Below are positions 22,837-31,353 of a stretch of 46,274 nucleotides of DNA, piece after piece. Origin of the DNA: Actinomycetota bacterium (lineage in GTDB: Bacteria > Actinomycetota > UBA4738 > HRBIN12). A program made the translations under genes and the position numbers. The stretch covers positions 1 through 46,274 of the forward strand of contig JACQDK010000001.1 in NCBI GenBank assembly GCA_016201135.1, read 5' to 3'. A model generated the notes under the pieces. That model saw only the letters and a list, made by a program, of their open reading frames with translations, made no database searches and was not told the DNA's origin. The stretch's first letter is position 1. Each line of letters begins with the position of its first letter.

Positions 22837-23949
22837 CTAGCTGACCGGCGCGGGCAGCCGCACCGGCATCACGAGGTAAGTGAACTCGTCGCCGTCCCCG
22901 CGGACGACGCCCGGCTTCAAGCCGTCCCGCACGTCAAGCCGCACAGACTCGCCGGTGGCGGCCGTGAGCCCGTCGGCCAGGTACTGGGGGTTGAACGCTA
23001 CGGTGAGGTCCTCGCCTTCGTAGCGCGCCTCGACCGTCTCGACTGCCTGACCCAGGTCGGGAGACGAAGACGACAGCCTCGCCCCGAGCGCGTTGAACTC
23101 GACCCGCACCGGGGTCGTGTCCCGCGCGAGGAGCCCGACCCTGCGCACCGCGTCCAGGAGCTGCTGGCGCGAGACCGTGAGGCGGCTCTCGTGGCCCTCC
23201 GGCAGGAGCTGACGGTAGTTCGGGAACTCCCCCTCGATCAGGCGCGACGTCAGGGTCAAGTCCCCGATACGGAATGAGACCCGTGACTCGTCAACGAGGA
23301 GCTCCACCGTGCCCTTCTCGTTGGCGCCTGCCGCCCGGCCCGCCTCACCCAGCGCTCGCTCCGGGACAATCGCCTTGGCCTCCGCATCGGAGCTGGCAAC
23401 GAGATCACGGATCGAGAGCCGGTACGAATCGGTCGCGACCAGCACCACGCCTTCGCGGCTCACCTCCAGGAGAACCCCGGTAAGGACGGGGCGCGCCTCG
23501 TCGCGGCTCGCTGCGCGCCCCACCTGTGAAACGGCCTCGGAGAACGAACCGGCTTCCACGCTGACCCTCGTACCTGAGGGGTCCTGCAGCCCTGGGAAGT
23601 CCTCCGCGGGAAGGAGTCGGAGCGAGCCCTCATAGGCTGCGCAGCGGATCCTTGCCTGCGACCGGTCGGCCTCGAACTCGACGGGAGCGTCTGACAGCGA
23701 CTTGATCGTGTCGCCCAGGAGTCGTGCCGGCACCAGCGCGATCCCCGCCTCCTGCACCTGCACCTCGATCACGAGCCGCGCCGAGACCTCCAAGTCGGTC
23801 GTCGTGAGCGTCAGCCTCCCGCCGTCGGAGGCCTCCATCAGCACCCCGGTGAGAGCCGGGATCCCGGGCCGAGACGACACCCCTCGCTGAACGGTCTGGA
23901 GCGCCTCCGAGAGCGCGTCGCGGTCACACCGGAACTTCACCGTGCCCAC
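22837..23949 (-). CDS. dnaN: DNA polymerase III sliding clamp (beta subunit)
   Basis: A 370-residue protein made of three repeated clamp domains. The start is a GTG at 23949 (MGTVKFRCDRDALSEALQTVQR), with a second GTG three codons later. The domain borders show as LPAEDFPG, GEFPNYRQLLPEG and the C-terminal FTYLVMPVRL, which ends as usual in the M-P-[VMI]-R-L motif. The clamp holds replicative polymerase and many repair enzymes on DNA. The gene follows dnaA on the same strand after about 190 bases of candidate origin. The stop is TAG. Confidence 0.98.
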   Translation of the reverse strand: MGTVKFRCDRDALSEALQTVQRGVSSRPGIPALTGVLMEASDGGRLTLTTTDLEVSARLVIEVQVQEAGIALVPARLLGDTIKSLSDAPVEFEADRSQARIRCAAYEGSLRLLPAEDFPGLQDPSGTRVSVEAGSFSEAVSQVGRAASRDEARPVLTGVLLEVSREGVVLVATDSYRLSIRDLVASSDAEAKAIVPERALGEAGRAAGANEKGTVELLVDESRVSFRIGDLTLTSRLIEGEFPNYRQLLPEGHESRLTVSRQQLLDAVRRVGLLARDTTPVRVEFNALGARLSSSSPDLGQAVETVEARYEGEDLTVAFNPQYLADGLTAATGESVRLDVRDGLKPGVVRGDGDEFTYLVMPVRLPAPVS

Positions 23950-24142
23950 CCCCTATCGCTGTTGTTCTTCCTAGATCTATAGAAGCAGTAGGGCCTGTGG
24001 AAAGGTGGATGGAGGGCCCATCCGCCAAGCGTAGCGGGCCCCTCGGACATGTGGATTCCCTGTGGGGAAGTGCTGTCACTTCGAGAAGCTTGATCGTGGC
24101 GGCGCGGGCAGCCCACGGGCAGCCCACGGGTTGTGCACACCC
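23950..24142. other. oriC: dnaA-dnaN intergenic region, candidate replication origin
   Basis: In actinobacteria oriC normally lies between dnaA and dnaN. This gap has the DnaA-box-like TTGTGCACA at 24131-24139 (fits TTRTNCACA), a TTTCCACA on the minus strand at 24003-23996, and weaker copies with CCACA cores at 24050-24058 and 24061-24069 on the minus strand. A short A+T-rich stretch (GTTGTTCTTCCTAGATCTATAGAAG, positions 23961-23985) could be the unwinding element. The direct repeat GCAGCCCACGG occurs at about 24108-24129. Both this gap and the one upstream of dnaA may contribute. Confidence 0.6.
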
Positions 24143-25543
24143 TCATGCGGCCCCCCTCACGCGGCCACGGATGATCCGCGTGAGGTCCTGGACTTGACGG
24201 AAGGTGGCATCGCGAGCCTGCATCTCGGCCTCGATCTTCTTGATGCCGTGCAGTGCGGTCGTGTGGTCACGCCCGCCGAAGAGTTCGCCGATCTTCACGA
24301 GGGAAAGGCCCGTGCACTCGCGCATCAGGTACATGGCGATGTGGCGCGCCTGTGTGAGCGGGCGCGAGCGTGACTTGCTGAGGAGGTCCCCCGTGGACAG
24401 CGAGAAGTACTGGGCTGTCTCCTCGAGGATCAGCTTCGGCGGGATCTCCGTCTGGGTCTGTGGCAGGAGGCCCTGGAGGGCTCGCTCGGCGAGCTCCACG
24501 TCGATCGGCTGCCCGGTGATCGACGAGAGCGCGACCACCCGGACGAGCGCCCCTTCGAGCTCGCGCACCGATTGGTCGAACTTGGACGCGACGAACTCGA
24601 CGACGTCGTTGGGGACCACGATGTGCTCGCGCTGGGCCTTTACCTGCAAGATCGCGATGCGCGTCTCGAGATCGGGGGGCTGGACGTCGACGCAGAGGCC
24701 CCAGCGGAACCGGCTCACGAGCCGCTCCTCCAGACCGGAGAGTTCGTGTGGTGGGCGGTCCGACGCGATCACGATCTGGCGTGCCGCGCCGTGCAGGTGG
24801 TTGAACGTGTGGAAGAACTCGACCTGGGTCTCCTCGCGCTTGGCCAGGAACTGGATGTCGTCGACCAGCAGCACGTCGACCTCGCGGTAGCGCCGACGGA
24901 ACGCGTCGGTCTGGCGCTCGCGCACGGCCTTGATGAACTCGGTCAGGAACTGCTCGGACGTGACGTACTTCACACGGGTGGAGCGGGAGATCCGCCACAT
25001 GTGGTGGCCGATGGCTACGAGGAGGTGGGTCTTGCCCAGACCCGTTCCGCCGTAGATGAACAGCGGGTTGTACGCGGTCGACGGTGGTGCTTCCGCAACG
25101 GCCATCGCGGCCGCGTGCGCGAAGCGGTTCGAGGGGCCGGGCACGAAAGCTTCGAAGGTGTAGTTGGGGAACGGCAGCCCGGGTGCCCCGAGGGGTTTGT
25201 CGGTCGGGGGAAGGGCGGGCTCGCTCTCCCGCGCCCCCGGGATGACGACGACGTCCTTGGTCTGCGCGGATCGCAGGCCCTCGTCGATCTCCAGGTGCAC
25301 GGTGATCTCCCGGCCGACGACGGCCGATGCGGCCCTGCGGATAAGCTCAAGATGGGTGCGCTGCAAGCGGTCCCGGACGAGGTCCGAGGGCACGACCAGA
25401 TCCAGGATGCCATCGTGCAGCCCGGTGGGCCGGACGTCGGCGAACCACATCGAGATCGTCGCCTCGGGGAGCTCGGTGCGGGCGCGCTCGACGACCCGGG
25501 TCCAGGCCTCCCGCGCCTCGTGTTCAGAGAAGGCTATCGCCAT
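24143..25543 (-). CDS. dnaA: Chromosomal replication initiator protein DnaA
   Basis: This 466-residue AAA+ protein melts the origin and recruits the helicase. Domain I starts at [23 protein letters not shown]. Walker A is [15 protein letters not shown], Walker B is [13 protein letters not shown], and the DNA-binding signature [16 protein letters not shown] lies in domain IV. The frame is open to 25600, but those extra codons are only the translation of the TTTCCACA repeats, so the ATG at 25543 ([14 protein letters not shown]) is preferred. No strong Shine-Dalgarno is seen. The repeats just upstream suggest that DnaA regulates its own gene. Confidence 0.97.
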   Translation of the reverse strand: MAIAFSEHEAREAWTRVVERARTELPEATISMWFADVRPTGLHDGILDLVVPSDLVRDRLQRTHLELIRRAASAVVGREITVHLEIDEGLRSAQTKDVVVIPGARESEPALPPTDKPLGAPGLPFPNYTFEAFVPGPSNRFAHAAAMAVAEAPPSTAYNPLFIYGGTGLGKTHLLVAIGHHMWRISRSTRVKYVTSEQFLTEFIKAVRERQTDAFRRRYREVDVLLVDDIQFLAKREETQVEFFHTFNHLHGAARQIVIASDRPPHELSGLEERLVSRFRWGLCVDVQPPDLETRIAILQVKAQREHIVVPNDVVEFVASKFDQSVRELEGALVRVVALSSITGQPIDVELAERALQGLLPQTQTEIPPKLILEETAQYFSLSTGDLLSKSRSRPLTQARHIAMYLMRECTGLSLVKIGELFGGRDHTTALHGIKKIEAEMQARDATFRQVQDLTRIIRGRVRGAA

Positions 25544-25680
25544 GCGTTTCCACAGACCCTTTCCACAACGGTGGAAACTCTCCTCGGGGGAAGGAGTCAC
25601 GGCGGCCAGCGCGATGGCGGCGATGTCGCCGGGGGGAAGATGCGTCGGACTATAGCACCGGGGTTTTCCACACCGTGCCG
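25544..25680. promoter_or_regulatory. DnaA-box-like repeats upstream of dnaA
   Basis: TTTCCACA occurs three times in one orientation, at 25547-25554, 25560-25567 and 25665-25672. The second copy is the left half of an 18-base inverted repeat, TTTCCACAACGGTGGAAA (25560-25577). The same octamer is found once beyond dnaA at 24003-23996. It resembles the DnaA box TTATCCACA with one change, so it may be this lineage's box and serve both origin function and autoregulation of dnaA. Confidence 0.55.
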
Positions 25681-25720
25681 GGGGGGCAGGGTCTTGACGG
25701 TCTTTCTGTTGTCAAGCCCT

Positions 25721-25750
25721 TTGTGCAGCGAGGATGCCCGCCCGTATACT
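25721..25750 (+). promoter_or_regulatory. rpmH: Likely promoter of the rpmH-rnpA-yidD-yidC-jag unit
   Basis: TTGTGC (25721-25726) and TATACT (25745-25750) are separated by 18 bases and lie 52 bases before the rpmH ATG. The -10 is near consensus, the -35 weaker. Just upstream is a six-base inverted repeat CTTGAC ... GTCAAG (25693-25716) that could be an operator. Confidence 0.5.
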
Positions 25751-25756
25751 GGCTGC

Positions 25757-25777
25757 CGGCCGGCGTTGAGCCGGCCG
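25757..25777 (+). promoter_or_regulatory. Hairpin at the start of the rpmH leader
   Basis: An 8-base stem CGGCCGGC / GCCGGCCG with loop GTTGA begins about where the predicted [16 protein letters not shown], leaving a GGAGGA ribosome-binding site downstream free. It could protect the mRNA 5' end or allow translational control of L34. The pairing is exact; the role is inferred. Confidence 0.4.
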
Positions 25778-25801
25778 ACTCATCGGAGGACCCGCTATCA
25801 A

Positions 25802-25945
25802 ATGGCCAAGGGCAAGCGCACCTACCAGCCGAACAACCGACACCGCGCGAAGACGCATGGCTTCCGGATCCGGATGCGAACCCGCGCGGGCCGCGCGATC
25901 TTGGCCCGCCGACGGGCCAAGGGCCGCACGGAACTGTCCGCCTGA
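25802..25945 (+). CDS. rpmH: 50S ribosomal protein L34
   Basis: 47 residues ([20 protein letters not shown]..., then [20 protein letters not shown]). This is the full-length basic L34 protein of the large subunit. The ATG follows GGAGGA. It is the first gene of the plus-strand run that leads away from the origin, and the stop lies only 11 bases before the rnpA start, the usual rpmH-rnpA arrangement. Confidence 0.98.
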   Translation: MAKGKRTYQPNNRHRAKTHGFRIRMRTRAGRAILARRRAKGRTELSA

Positions 25946-25956
25946 CCTGCGGTGCC

Positions 25957-26265
25957 GTGCGCTCGCGCGACGTCGATAGGGTGTTCGCGGAGGGCCGCTC
26001 CTTCCACGGGAGGCGGGTGGTACTGTTTCTCGCGCCTGGCCCGGGAGCGACCGCCGTCGTGGCTGCCCGCAAGGTGGGAGCCGCGGTCGAGCGGAACCGC
26101 GCCAGGAGGATCCTGAGGGCGGCCTGGCGCCAGGTCGCGCCGATGGTCGATGACGGATATGACGTCGTCCTGGTTGCGAGGCAAGGCATCCGGGGCGCGA
26201 GGACGCAGGATCTGGTGGCCGAGATGACCGAGCTGCTCCGCCGCACCGAGGTGGCGCGCCCTTGA
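25957..26265 (+). CDS. rnpA: Ribonuclease P protein component
   Basis: 102 residues from a GTG at 25957 (VRSRDVDRVFAEGRSFHGRR); the frame is open upstream but overlaps rpmH. The RNR motif is clear in VGAAVERNRARRILRAAWR. It binds RNase P RNA and helps cut tRNA 5' leaders. The stop overlaps the yidD start in TTGA, so they are translationally coupled. Confidence 0.95.
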   Translation: MRSRDVDRVFAEGRSFHGRRVVLFLAPGPGATAVVAARKVGAAVERNRARRILRAAWRQVAPMVDDGYDVVLVARQGIRGARTQDLVAEMTELLRRTEVARP

Positions 26266-26555
26266 CGGGGTTCCGGCGCGTCCTGCGCACGACAGGGGCT
26301 CCCGCGCGCGCGGTGCTCGTCGGCCTCATCCACCTCTATCGGCTGACCCTTTCCGGCGTTCTGGGAGGTCAGTGTCGCTTCTCCCCCACGTGCTCGATCT
26401 ACGCTGAGGAGGCGATCCGCGCGCGCGGCGCCTTCGTCGGATCCGCGCTGGCCGCCTGGCGCGTCCTGCGGTGCAACCCGTTCGGCAGACCCGGGGTCGA
26501 CCCGGCACCGGATGCGCGCGCGTATGACGACCTAATACACAGAGAGACCGTGTGA
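26262..26555 (+). CDS. yidD: YidD membrane-insertion efficiency factor
   Basis: 97 residues from a TTG at 26262. It carries the YidD signature, a hydrophobic N-terminal helix (RAVLVGLIHLYRLTLSG), then CRFSPTCSIYAEEAI, and RVLRCNPFG near the end, with three conserved Cys. It is a small amphipathic membrane-associated protein that helps YidC insert proteins. It overlaps rnpA by 4 bases and yidC by 1 base. Confidence 0.95.
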   Translation: MTGFRRVLRTTGAPARAVLVGLIHLYRLTLSGVLGGQCRFSPTCSIYAEEAIRARGAFVGSALAAWRVLRCNPFGRPGVDPAPDARAYDDLIHRETV

Positions 26556-27757
26556 TGTTGGCGGCATTGCCGTGGTCCCCCCTCTTCCAGCAGCTCCTCG
26601 ACGGGATTGGCTGGGTCTTGGCCAAGCTGTATGACACCATCCCAAACTTTGGGATCTCGATCATCATCCTGACGATCCTGATCCGGCTGGTCCTTCTGCC
26701 CCTGGGCATCAAGCAGATCAAATCGATGCAGGCCATGCAGGCGATCCAGCCCAAGGTGAAGGAGCTCCAGAAGCGATTCAAGGCCGACAAGCAGAAGGCG
26801 CAGGAAGAGACGATGAAGCTGTACCGGGACCACGGCGTGAGTCCCCTGGGCGGCTGCCTCCCCCTGCTCCTGCAGTTCCCGTTGCTGGTCGCGATGTACG
26901 CCGTCGTTCGGCCTCCCCAGCTCATCGCCGTGGGCGAGAGCGGGCGGCCGGTGGTGTCGGTGTCGAAGAGCCAGCCGCTCAGCGACTACCAGGCAGGGAT
27001 CGTGAGCTACGAGATCCACAACAACCACCTGCCCGTGGGCAGCCCGCTGTTCGAGAACGTGATCAGGCACCAGGATCTGGGCTTTGCCTGGCTGAACCTG
27101 CAGTGCTCCACGTCGCAGGCCGGCACGAACGCGGAGATCATCGACTCGAATCGCGAGGCGGTGGTGGCGGGCAAGCCCATACTTGACAAGACGGGCAACA
27201 GGCTGCCGATAGACGTCTTGAGCCAGGCGACGGAGAACTGCGGGGTTTCGCCGACCAGCAAGATCCACTACTTCGTCTTCCTGGCGCTCATGATCGCGAC
27301 CACCTTCTACCAACAACGGCAGATGCAGCGGGCCAGTCCGCCGGACGCGGCCTCGCAGCAGCAGCAGGCCCTCCTCAAGGTCATGCCGCTCATGTTCGGA
27401 GTCTTCGGCTACGCCTTCCCCTCGGGGCTAGTCGTCTACTGGACCACGGCAAACTTGTGGCAGATCGGGCAGCAGTTCGTTCTTCTAAAGGCGGGACACA
27501 TCGGTCCCGACGCGCTGGAGAGGCGCAAGCAGGAAATGGCGAACCGGGCTCCGAGCCAGAAGAAGGGGTTCCTGGGGCGGCTGATGGCGCGCGCGGAAGA
27601 GGAGCGGCAGCGCCGCGGCGAGGATGGAACCACGATGCGCAAGCCCGGGTCCGGCAAGCCGAAGCCGCCAGGGGGGCGCCCGGGTCCGAGCGGCAAGAAG
27701 AAGAAGCCTGGAGGTTCAAGTGGCTCGAGCAACGGAAAAGGCCGCCCCAAGCGTTGA
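26555..27757 (+). CDS. yidC: Membrane protein insertase YidC/Oxa1
   Basis: 400 residues from the ATG at 26555 (a GTG one codon earlier is possible). It inserts and folds inner-membrane proteins, alone or with SecYEG. The groove Arg is Arg44 in LTILIRLVLLPLG, then the cytoplasmic coiled-coil-like helices (IKQIKSMQAMQAIQPKVKEL), and YidC blocks PLGGCLPLLLQFPLLVAMY and FPSGLVVYWTTANLWQIGQQ. Between the second and third membrane segments is a long outside loop of about 110 residues with two Cys (LNLQC and TENCG) that might form a disulfide. The tail is very basic (GKKKKPG ... GKGRPKR), as in YidC proteins that bind ribosomes directly. Its 3' end overlaps jag by 38 bases. Confidence 0.97.
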   Translation: MLAALPWSPLFQQLLDGIGWVLAKLYDTIPNFGISIIILTILIRLVLLPLGIKQIKSMQAMQAIQPKVKELQKRFKADKQKAQEETMKLYRDHGVSPLGGCLPLLLQFPLLVAMYAVVRPPQLIAVGESGRPVVSVSKSQPLSDYQAGIVSYEIHNNHLPVGSPLFENVIRHQDLGFAWLNLQCSTSQAGTNAEIIDSNREAVVAGKPILDKTGNRLPIDVLSQATENCGVSPTSKIHYFVFLALMIATTFYQQRQMQRASPPDAASQQQQALLKVMPLMFGVFGYAFPSGLVVYWTTANLWQIGQQFVLLKAGHIGPDALERRKQEMANRAPSQKKGFLGRLMARAEEERQRRGEDGTTMRKPGSGKPKPPGGRPGPSGKKKKPGGSSGSSNGKGRPKR

Positions 27758-28373
27758 GGAGGCCGTGGAGGCCGCCCTCGATGAGCTAGGTGTGACCGAG
27801 CAGGAAGCCCGGATCGAGGTCCTGCAGGAGCCCCGGAGCGGGTTCCTGGGCGTCGGGAGCCAGGACGCCATCGTCCGCGTGACGGCGCGGGCTGAGAGCG
27901 TCGAGGCGGAGGACCTCGAGGAGCAGGCCGACGCAGCCGCCGATTTCGTCGAGGAGATGCTCTCCCGCATGGGCATCGACGCCTCGGCGGAGCCCGCCAT
28001 CCACGGCAACCAGATGTACGTCGACATCGTCGGGGATGACGAGGACGACATGGCCCTTCTGATCGGGCGGCACGGCCAGACGTTGGAGGCGATCCAGGAG
28101 CTCACCCGTCTCGCGGTGGGCCGCCGCCTTGACGAGCGTACCCGCGTCCTCGTGGACGTGGAGGACTACCGGAAACGCCGGGAGGACAGGCTCGTGCAGA
28201 AGGCGAGGGACGTCGCCCGCCGCGTGGCCAAGTCTGGGCGTGAAGAGGAGTTCGAGCCGATGAACCCGTACGAAAGGAAGCTCGTCCACGATGCCGTGGC
28301 TGAGGTCGCGGGCGTCGAGAGCTCGAGTCGAGGCGAGGAGCCGAACCGGTTCGTGGTCGTACGCAGGCGCTGA
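27720..28373 (+). CDS. jag: Jag / KhpB RNA-binding protein
   Basis: 217 residues from a GTG at 27720 with GGAGG 7 bases before it, inside the end of yidC. The Jag-N domain (EEAVEAALDELGV ... GFLGVGSQDAIVRV) is followed by a KH domain (ALLIGRHGQTLEAIQELTRLAV) and an R3H domain (YERKLVHDAVAEVAGVESSS ... NRFVVVRRR). Partners of the KhpA family bind RNA broadly and affect cell division. The conserved yidC-jag-rsmG order supports the call. Without this start the frame would run far back into yidC. Confidence 0.95.
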   Translation: MARATEKAAPSVEEAVEAALDELGVTEQEARIEVLQEPRSGFLGVGSQDAIVRVTARAESVEAEDLEEQADAAADFVEEMLSRMGIDASAEPAIHGNQMYVDIVGDDEDDMALLIGRHGQTLEAIQELTRLAVGRRLDERTRVLVDVEDYRKRREDRLVQKARDVARRVAKSGREEEFEPMNPYERKLVHDAVAEVAGVESSSRGEEPNRFVVVRRR

Positions 28374-28406
28374 GGTTCAGGGCCGGCGGCCGGATGGCCT
28401 CGCGGG

Positions 28407-28424
28407 ATGTTTCACGTGAAACAT
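28407..28424. promoter_or_regulatory. parS: parS centromere site inside the rsmG start
   Basis: ATGTTTCACGTGAAACAT is a perfect 18-base palindrome containing the 16-base parS consensus TGTTTCACGTGAAACA at 28408-28423. It is read as the first codons of rsmG (Met-Phe-His-Val-Lys-His). ParB binds it and spreads to organise the origin; parA and parB follow directly. It lies about 2.9 kb from dnaA. Confidence 0.97.
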
Positions 28425-29024
28425 GAGGGTCTGGGTTCTGCGGCCGAGACGCTAGGGGTCCCGTTGAGCGGGGACCAGGTCGCCAAGCTGGCCTCCTACG
28501 AGGCGCTGCTGGTCGAACGCGCCGTCGCCCTGGGCCTCGTCGCCTCAGGCGACCTGCCTCGCCTGAGAACGCGACATCTGCTGGATTCCCTCCGCGCCGC
28601 CCTGGCAGTCCTCCCGACCGATCGGGACGCCTACGACCTGGGCTCGGGCGGAGGTCTGCCCGGGATCGTGGTGGCGATCGCCTGCCCTGGACTCTGGATC
28701 ACCCTTGTGGAGAGTCGGCGGCGTCGGGGAGCCTTCCTGGAGATGACGGTCGAGAGGCTCGAGCTGTCGAACTGCCGGGTGGTGGTCGGGCGGGTGGAAT
28801 CTCTCGAAGAGCCGGCCGACATGTGCTTCGCCCGCGCGTTCGCGGACGCTGCGACCTCCTGGCGACTGGCGGTACCCCTGCTGCGCCCCGGGGGCCGCCT
28901 CGTCTACTTCGCCGGCGAGGGATCCGATCCGGCCTCGTACTCTCCCGAGGGGGCCTCGTGCGAGATTCTCTGGCCGCCCCCCGTTGCAAGGGCTGGACCG
29001 CTCGTTATCATGAGCCGGCAGTGA
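28407..29024 (+). CDS. rsmG: 16S rRNA (guanine527-N7)-methyltransferase RsmG
   Basis: 205 residues. A Rossmann methyltransferase: SAM-binding motif AYDLGSGGGLPGIVVA, then ITLVESRRRRGAFLEM and RVVVGRVESLEEPADMCFARAF. It methylates the 530 loop of 16S rRNA; loss in other bacteria gives low-level streptomycin resistance. The N-terminus MFHVKH is dictated by the parS site. The stop overlaps the parA start in GTGA. Confidence 0.96.
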   Translation: MFHVKHEGLGSAAETLGVPLSGDQVAKLASYEALLVERAVALGLVASGDLPRLRTRHLLDSLRAALAVLPTDRDAYDLGSGGGLPGIVVAIACPGLWITLVESRRRRGAFLEMTVERLELSNCRVVVGRVESLEEPADMCFARAFADAATSWRLAVPLLRPGGRLVYFAGEGSDPASYSPEGASCEILWPPPVARAGPLVIMSRQ

Positions 29025-30463
29025 CCGCTTCCGCCTCTTCGCGCTCCTCCGAGAAGTCCCCAACGAAGAAGCCTGCCGTGAAGGCGCGGCCGAACCCGGA
29101 CTCCACGACCCGCGTCATCGCGATCGCGAACCAGAAGGGCGGCGTCGGCAAGAGCACGACGGCCGTGTCGCTGGGCGCCGCGCTCGCCGAGAACAGCTAC
29201 CAGGTCCTCGTGATCGACCTGGATCCCCAGGGGAACGCCTCCACGGGTCTCGGCATCCGCCATGAGGCACGCGAAGTCAGCGTCTATCACGTCCTCGCCT
29301 CCGACGCGCCGATCGAAGGGGCCGTGATCCCCACTGCGGTGGAAGGGCTCTTCGCGATCCCCTCAACGATCGACCTCGCGGGGGCGGAGATCGAGCTTGT
29401 CAGCCAGTTCTCCCGGGAGCTCAAGCTGAAGAAGGCGATCGCGCCCCTTCGGATCGAGAACTCGTATGACTTCGTCATCCTCGACTGCCCCCCCTCGCTG
29501 GGCCTGCTGACCGTCAATGCCCTGGCTGCGGCGGAGGAGCTGATCGTGCCCATCCAGTGCGAGTACTACGCGCTCGAGGGCCTCGGCCAGCTCCTTCGCA
29601 ACGTGGGTCTCGTGCAGCAGAACATCAACCCGAACCTGCGCCTCAGCGGCATCGTGATGACGATGTTCGACCCGCGCACCAAGCTCTCCGAGCAGGTGGT
29701 GGAGGAGGTCCAGCGCTACTTCGGCGACCTTGTGTACGACGTCATCATCCCCAGGACGGTGCGGCTCTCGGAGGCGCCGGGATTCGGTCAGCCGATCACC
29801 CTGTACGACCCAAGGTCCAAGGGCGCGGAGTGCTACAGACAGCTCGCGCGGGAGGTGGCGGCCCGGCGTCCTCCGGAGGGGCCCGTGCCTACCTTCGACG
29901 ACCTCCCGGCGATGGTCATCCCCGCCGTGAACGACTCGCTCGCGTCGGCCCCGGTCCAGGACGAGGCGATCGAGGAGGTCCCCACGGTCCATCACGTGAT
30001 CGAGGAGGAGAGGAGGGAGCGCGCTGAGGCTGCGGGCGGCACCAGCCGCGAGCCCGAAGCCCATGGCGGACCTCCGGAGCCCGAAGTTGAACGGCAACGC
30101 GCGTCCAAGCCGGCAGCCCAGGCCTCCCCGCCCCCGCCCGTTTCCAGGGTCCCAGCGCCGGCCCCCGAACCTGCGAGGGGTGCGGGCACCGAACCACAGG
30201 TCGCTGAGCTCGACGAGGACCTGTGGGGATCAGAGGAGGCGCCGCCCCCCTCCCCGCCCGGCGCCCCGCAGGTCTCCGAGGGGCAGCCGGTCCGCCGTCT
30301 CCCCGAACGGCGGGTCCTGGTGATCGACGAAAACGCCGTGCGCCCGCCGGAGCCCCGCACCTCCCCGATCAAGCCGGCGGCCCAGCCCGGGATCGGGGCG
30401 ACCCTCGAAGAGGAAGGCAAGAAGGCCCGCCGGTGGCGATTGTTCCGCAAGGGAGGAGAGTGA
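29021..30463 (+). CDS. parA: ParA chromosome-partitioning ATPase with a long C-terminal extension
   Basis: 480 residues from a GTG overlapping the rsmG stop; an upstream open frame is only the shadow of rsmG. After a basic Ser/Lys leader comes the deviant Walker A in ANQKGGVGKSTTAVSLG, then VIDLDPQGNASTGLGI and YDFVILDCPPSLGLLTVNAL. The ATPase domain ends near residue 285 (GAECYRQLAREVAARRP). The remaining 190 or so residues are rich in Pro, Glu, Arg and Ala, with short hydrophobic patches and a basic end (KKARRWRLFRKGGE). ParA proteins of about 260-320 residues are usual, so this tail is unusual. It shares one base with the parB start. Confidence 0.95.
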   Translation: MTASASSRSSEKSPTKKPAVKARPNPDSTTRVIAIANQKGGVGKSTTAVSLGAALAENSYQVLVIDLDPQGNASTGLGIRHEAREVSVYHVLASDAPIEGAVIPTAVEGLFAIPSTIDLAGAEIELVSQFSRELKLKKAIAPLRIENSYDFVILDCPPSLGLLTVNALAAAEELIVPIQCEYYALEGLGQLLRNVGLVQQNINPNLRLSGIVMTMFDPRTKLSEQVVEEVQRYFGDLVYDVIIPRTVRLSEAPGFGQPITLYDPRSKGAECYRQLAREVAARRPPEGPVPTFDDLPAMVIPAVNDSLASAPVQDEAIEEVPTVHHVIEEERRERAEAAGGTSREPEAHGGPPEPEVERQRASKPAAQASPPPPVSRVPAPAPEPARGAGTEPQVAELDEDLWGSEEAPPPSPPGAPQVSEGQPVRRLPERRVLVIDENAVRPPEPRTSPIKPAAQPGIGATLEEEGKKARRWRLFRKGGE

Positions 30464-31353
30464 TGTCCAAGCGCGGCGGACTCGGTCGAGGGTTGTCGGC
30501 GTTGATCCCCGGAGCGCCGGACAGCGCGGAGGCGCACGGACTTCTCGAGGTGCCGGTGAACGCGATAGCTCCGAACCCGAAGCAGCCGCGGACCCGCTTC
30601 GACGATGAGGCGATCGACTCGCTGGCAGTCTCGATCCGCGAGGTCGGGATCCTCCAGCCGATCGTGGTCAGGAAGTCCGCCGGTGGCTACGAGCTGATCG
30701 CAGGGGAGAGGCGCTTGAGGGCCGCGAAGCGGGCCGGCCTGGCGACGATCCCGGTCGTCGTGCGCGACACCGACGACGCCGACACGCTCCGAGAAGCGCT
30801 GATCGAGAACATCCATCGAGAGGACCTCGGGCCGATCGAGCTGGCCGAGGCCTTCCGTCAACTCTTGGAGGAGCTCGGCTTGAAGCAGGAGGAGCTTGCC
30901 GAGCGGATCGGCGTCTCGCGCTCCCACATCGCGAACACGATCAGGCTGCTCCAGCTCCCGATGGATGTCCAGCAGCTCCTAACCGACGGGAAGATCCAGG
31001 CCGGGCACGCCCGGGCGCTGCTTCAGATGGGCGACCTCGAACTTCAGGGTTCGCTTGCCCTCCGCGTCGTGGCCCAGGACCTGTCGGTTCGTCGGACCGA
31101 GGAGCTCGCGCGCCGCTACGCGGACGCGCCGGTGGCCGAGCCGGCGAAGCCCTCCCCGCCGGCAGATCCGGCAGAGGCCGACGCCTCCCTGGGGGAGGTC
31201 GAGGAGATCCTCTCCGAGCAGCTGGCGACACGCGTGACGATCAAGATGGGCCGGGGACGGGGCCAGGTCGTGATCGAGTTCGGGTCGGCAGACGACCTGG
31301 AGAGGATAGTCTCGGAGATCATCGGCTCCGGGCCGGGCCTCGCGCCGGACTGA
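30463..31353 (+). CDS. parB: ParB chromosome-partitioning CTPase
   Basis: 296 residues from an ATG that shares a base with the parA stop, after GGGAGGAGAG. The start KRGGLGRGLSALIPG is the ParA-contacting tail. GGYELIAGERRLRAAKRAGL and ALIENIHREDLGPIE are the CTP-binding boxes. The helix-turn-helix QEELAERIGVSRSHIANTIRLLQLP binds parS. The C-terminal dimer domain follows a short Pro/Ala linker. With parA and the parS in rsmG it forms the complete segregation system. Confidence 0.97.
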   Translation: MSKRGGLGRGLSALIPGAPDSAEAHGLLEVPVNAIAPNPKQPRTRFDDEAIDSLAVSIREVGILQPIVVRKSAGGYELIAGERRLRAAKRAGLATIPVVVRDTDDADTLREALIENIHREDLGPIELAEAFRQLLEELGLKQEELAERIGVSRSHIANTIRLLQLPMDVQQLLTDGKIQAGHARALLQMGDLELQGSLALRVVAQDLSVRRTEELARRYADAPVAEPAKPSPPADPAEADASLGEVEEILSEQLATRVTIKMGRGRGQVVIEFGSADDLERIVSEIIGSGPGLAPD

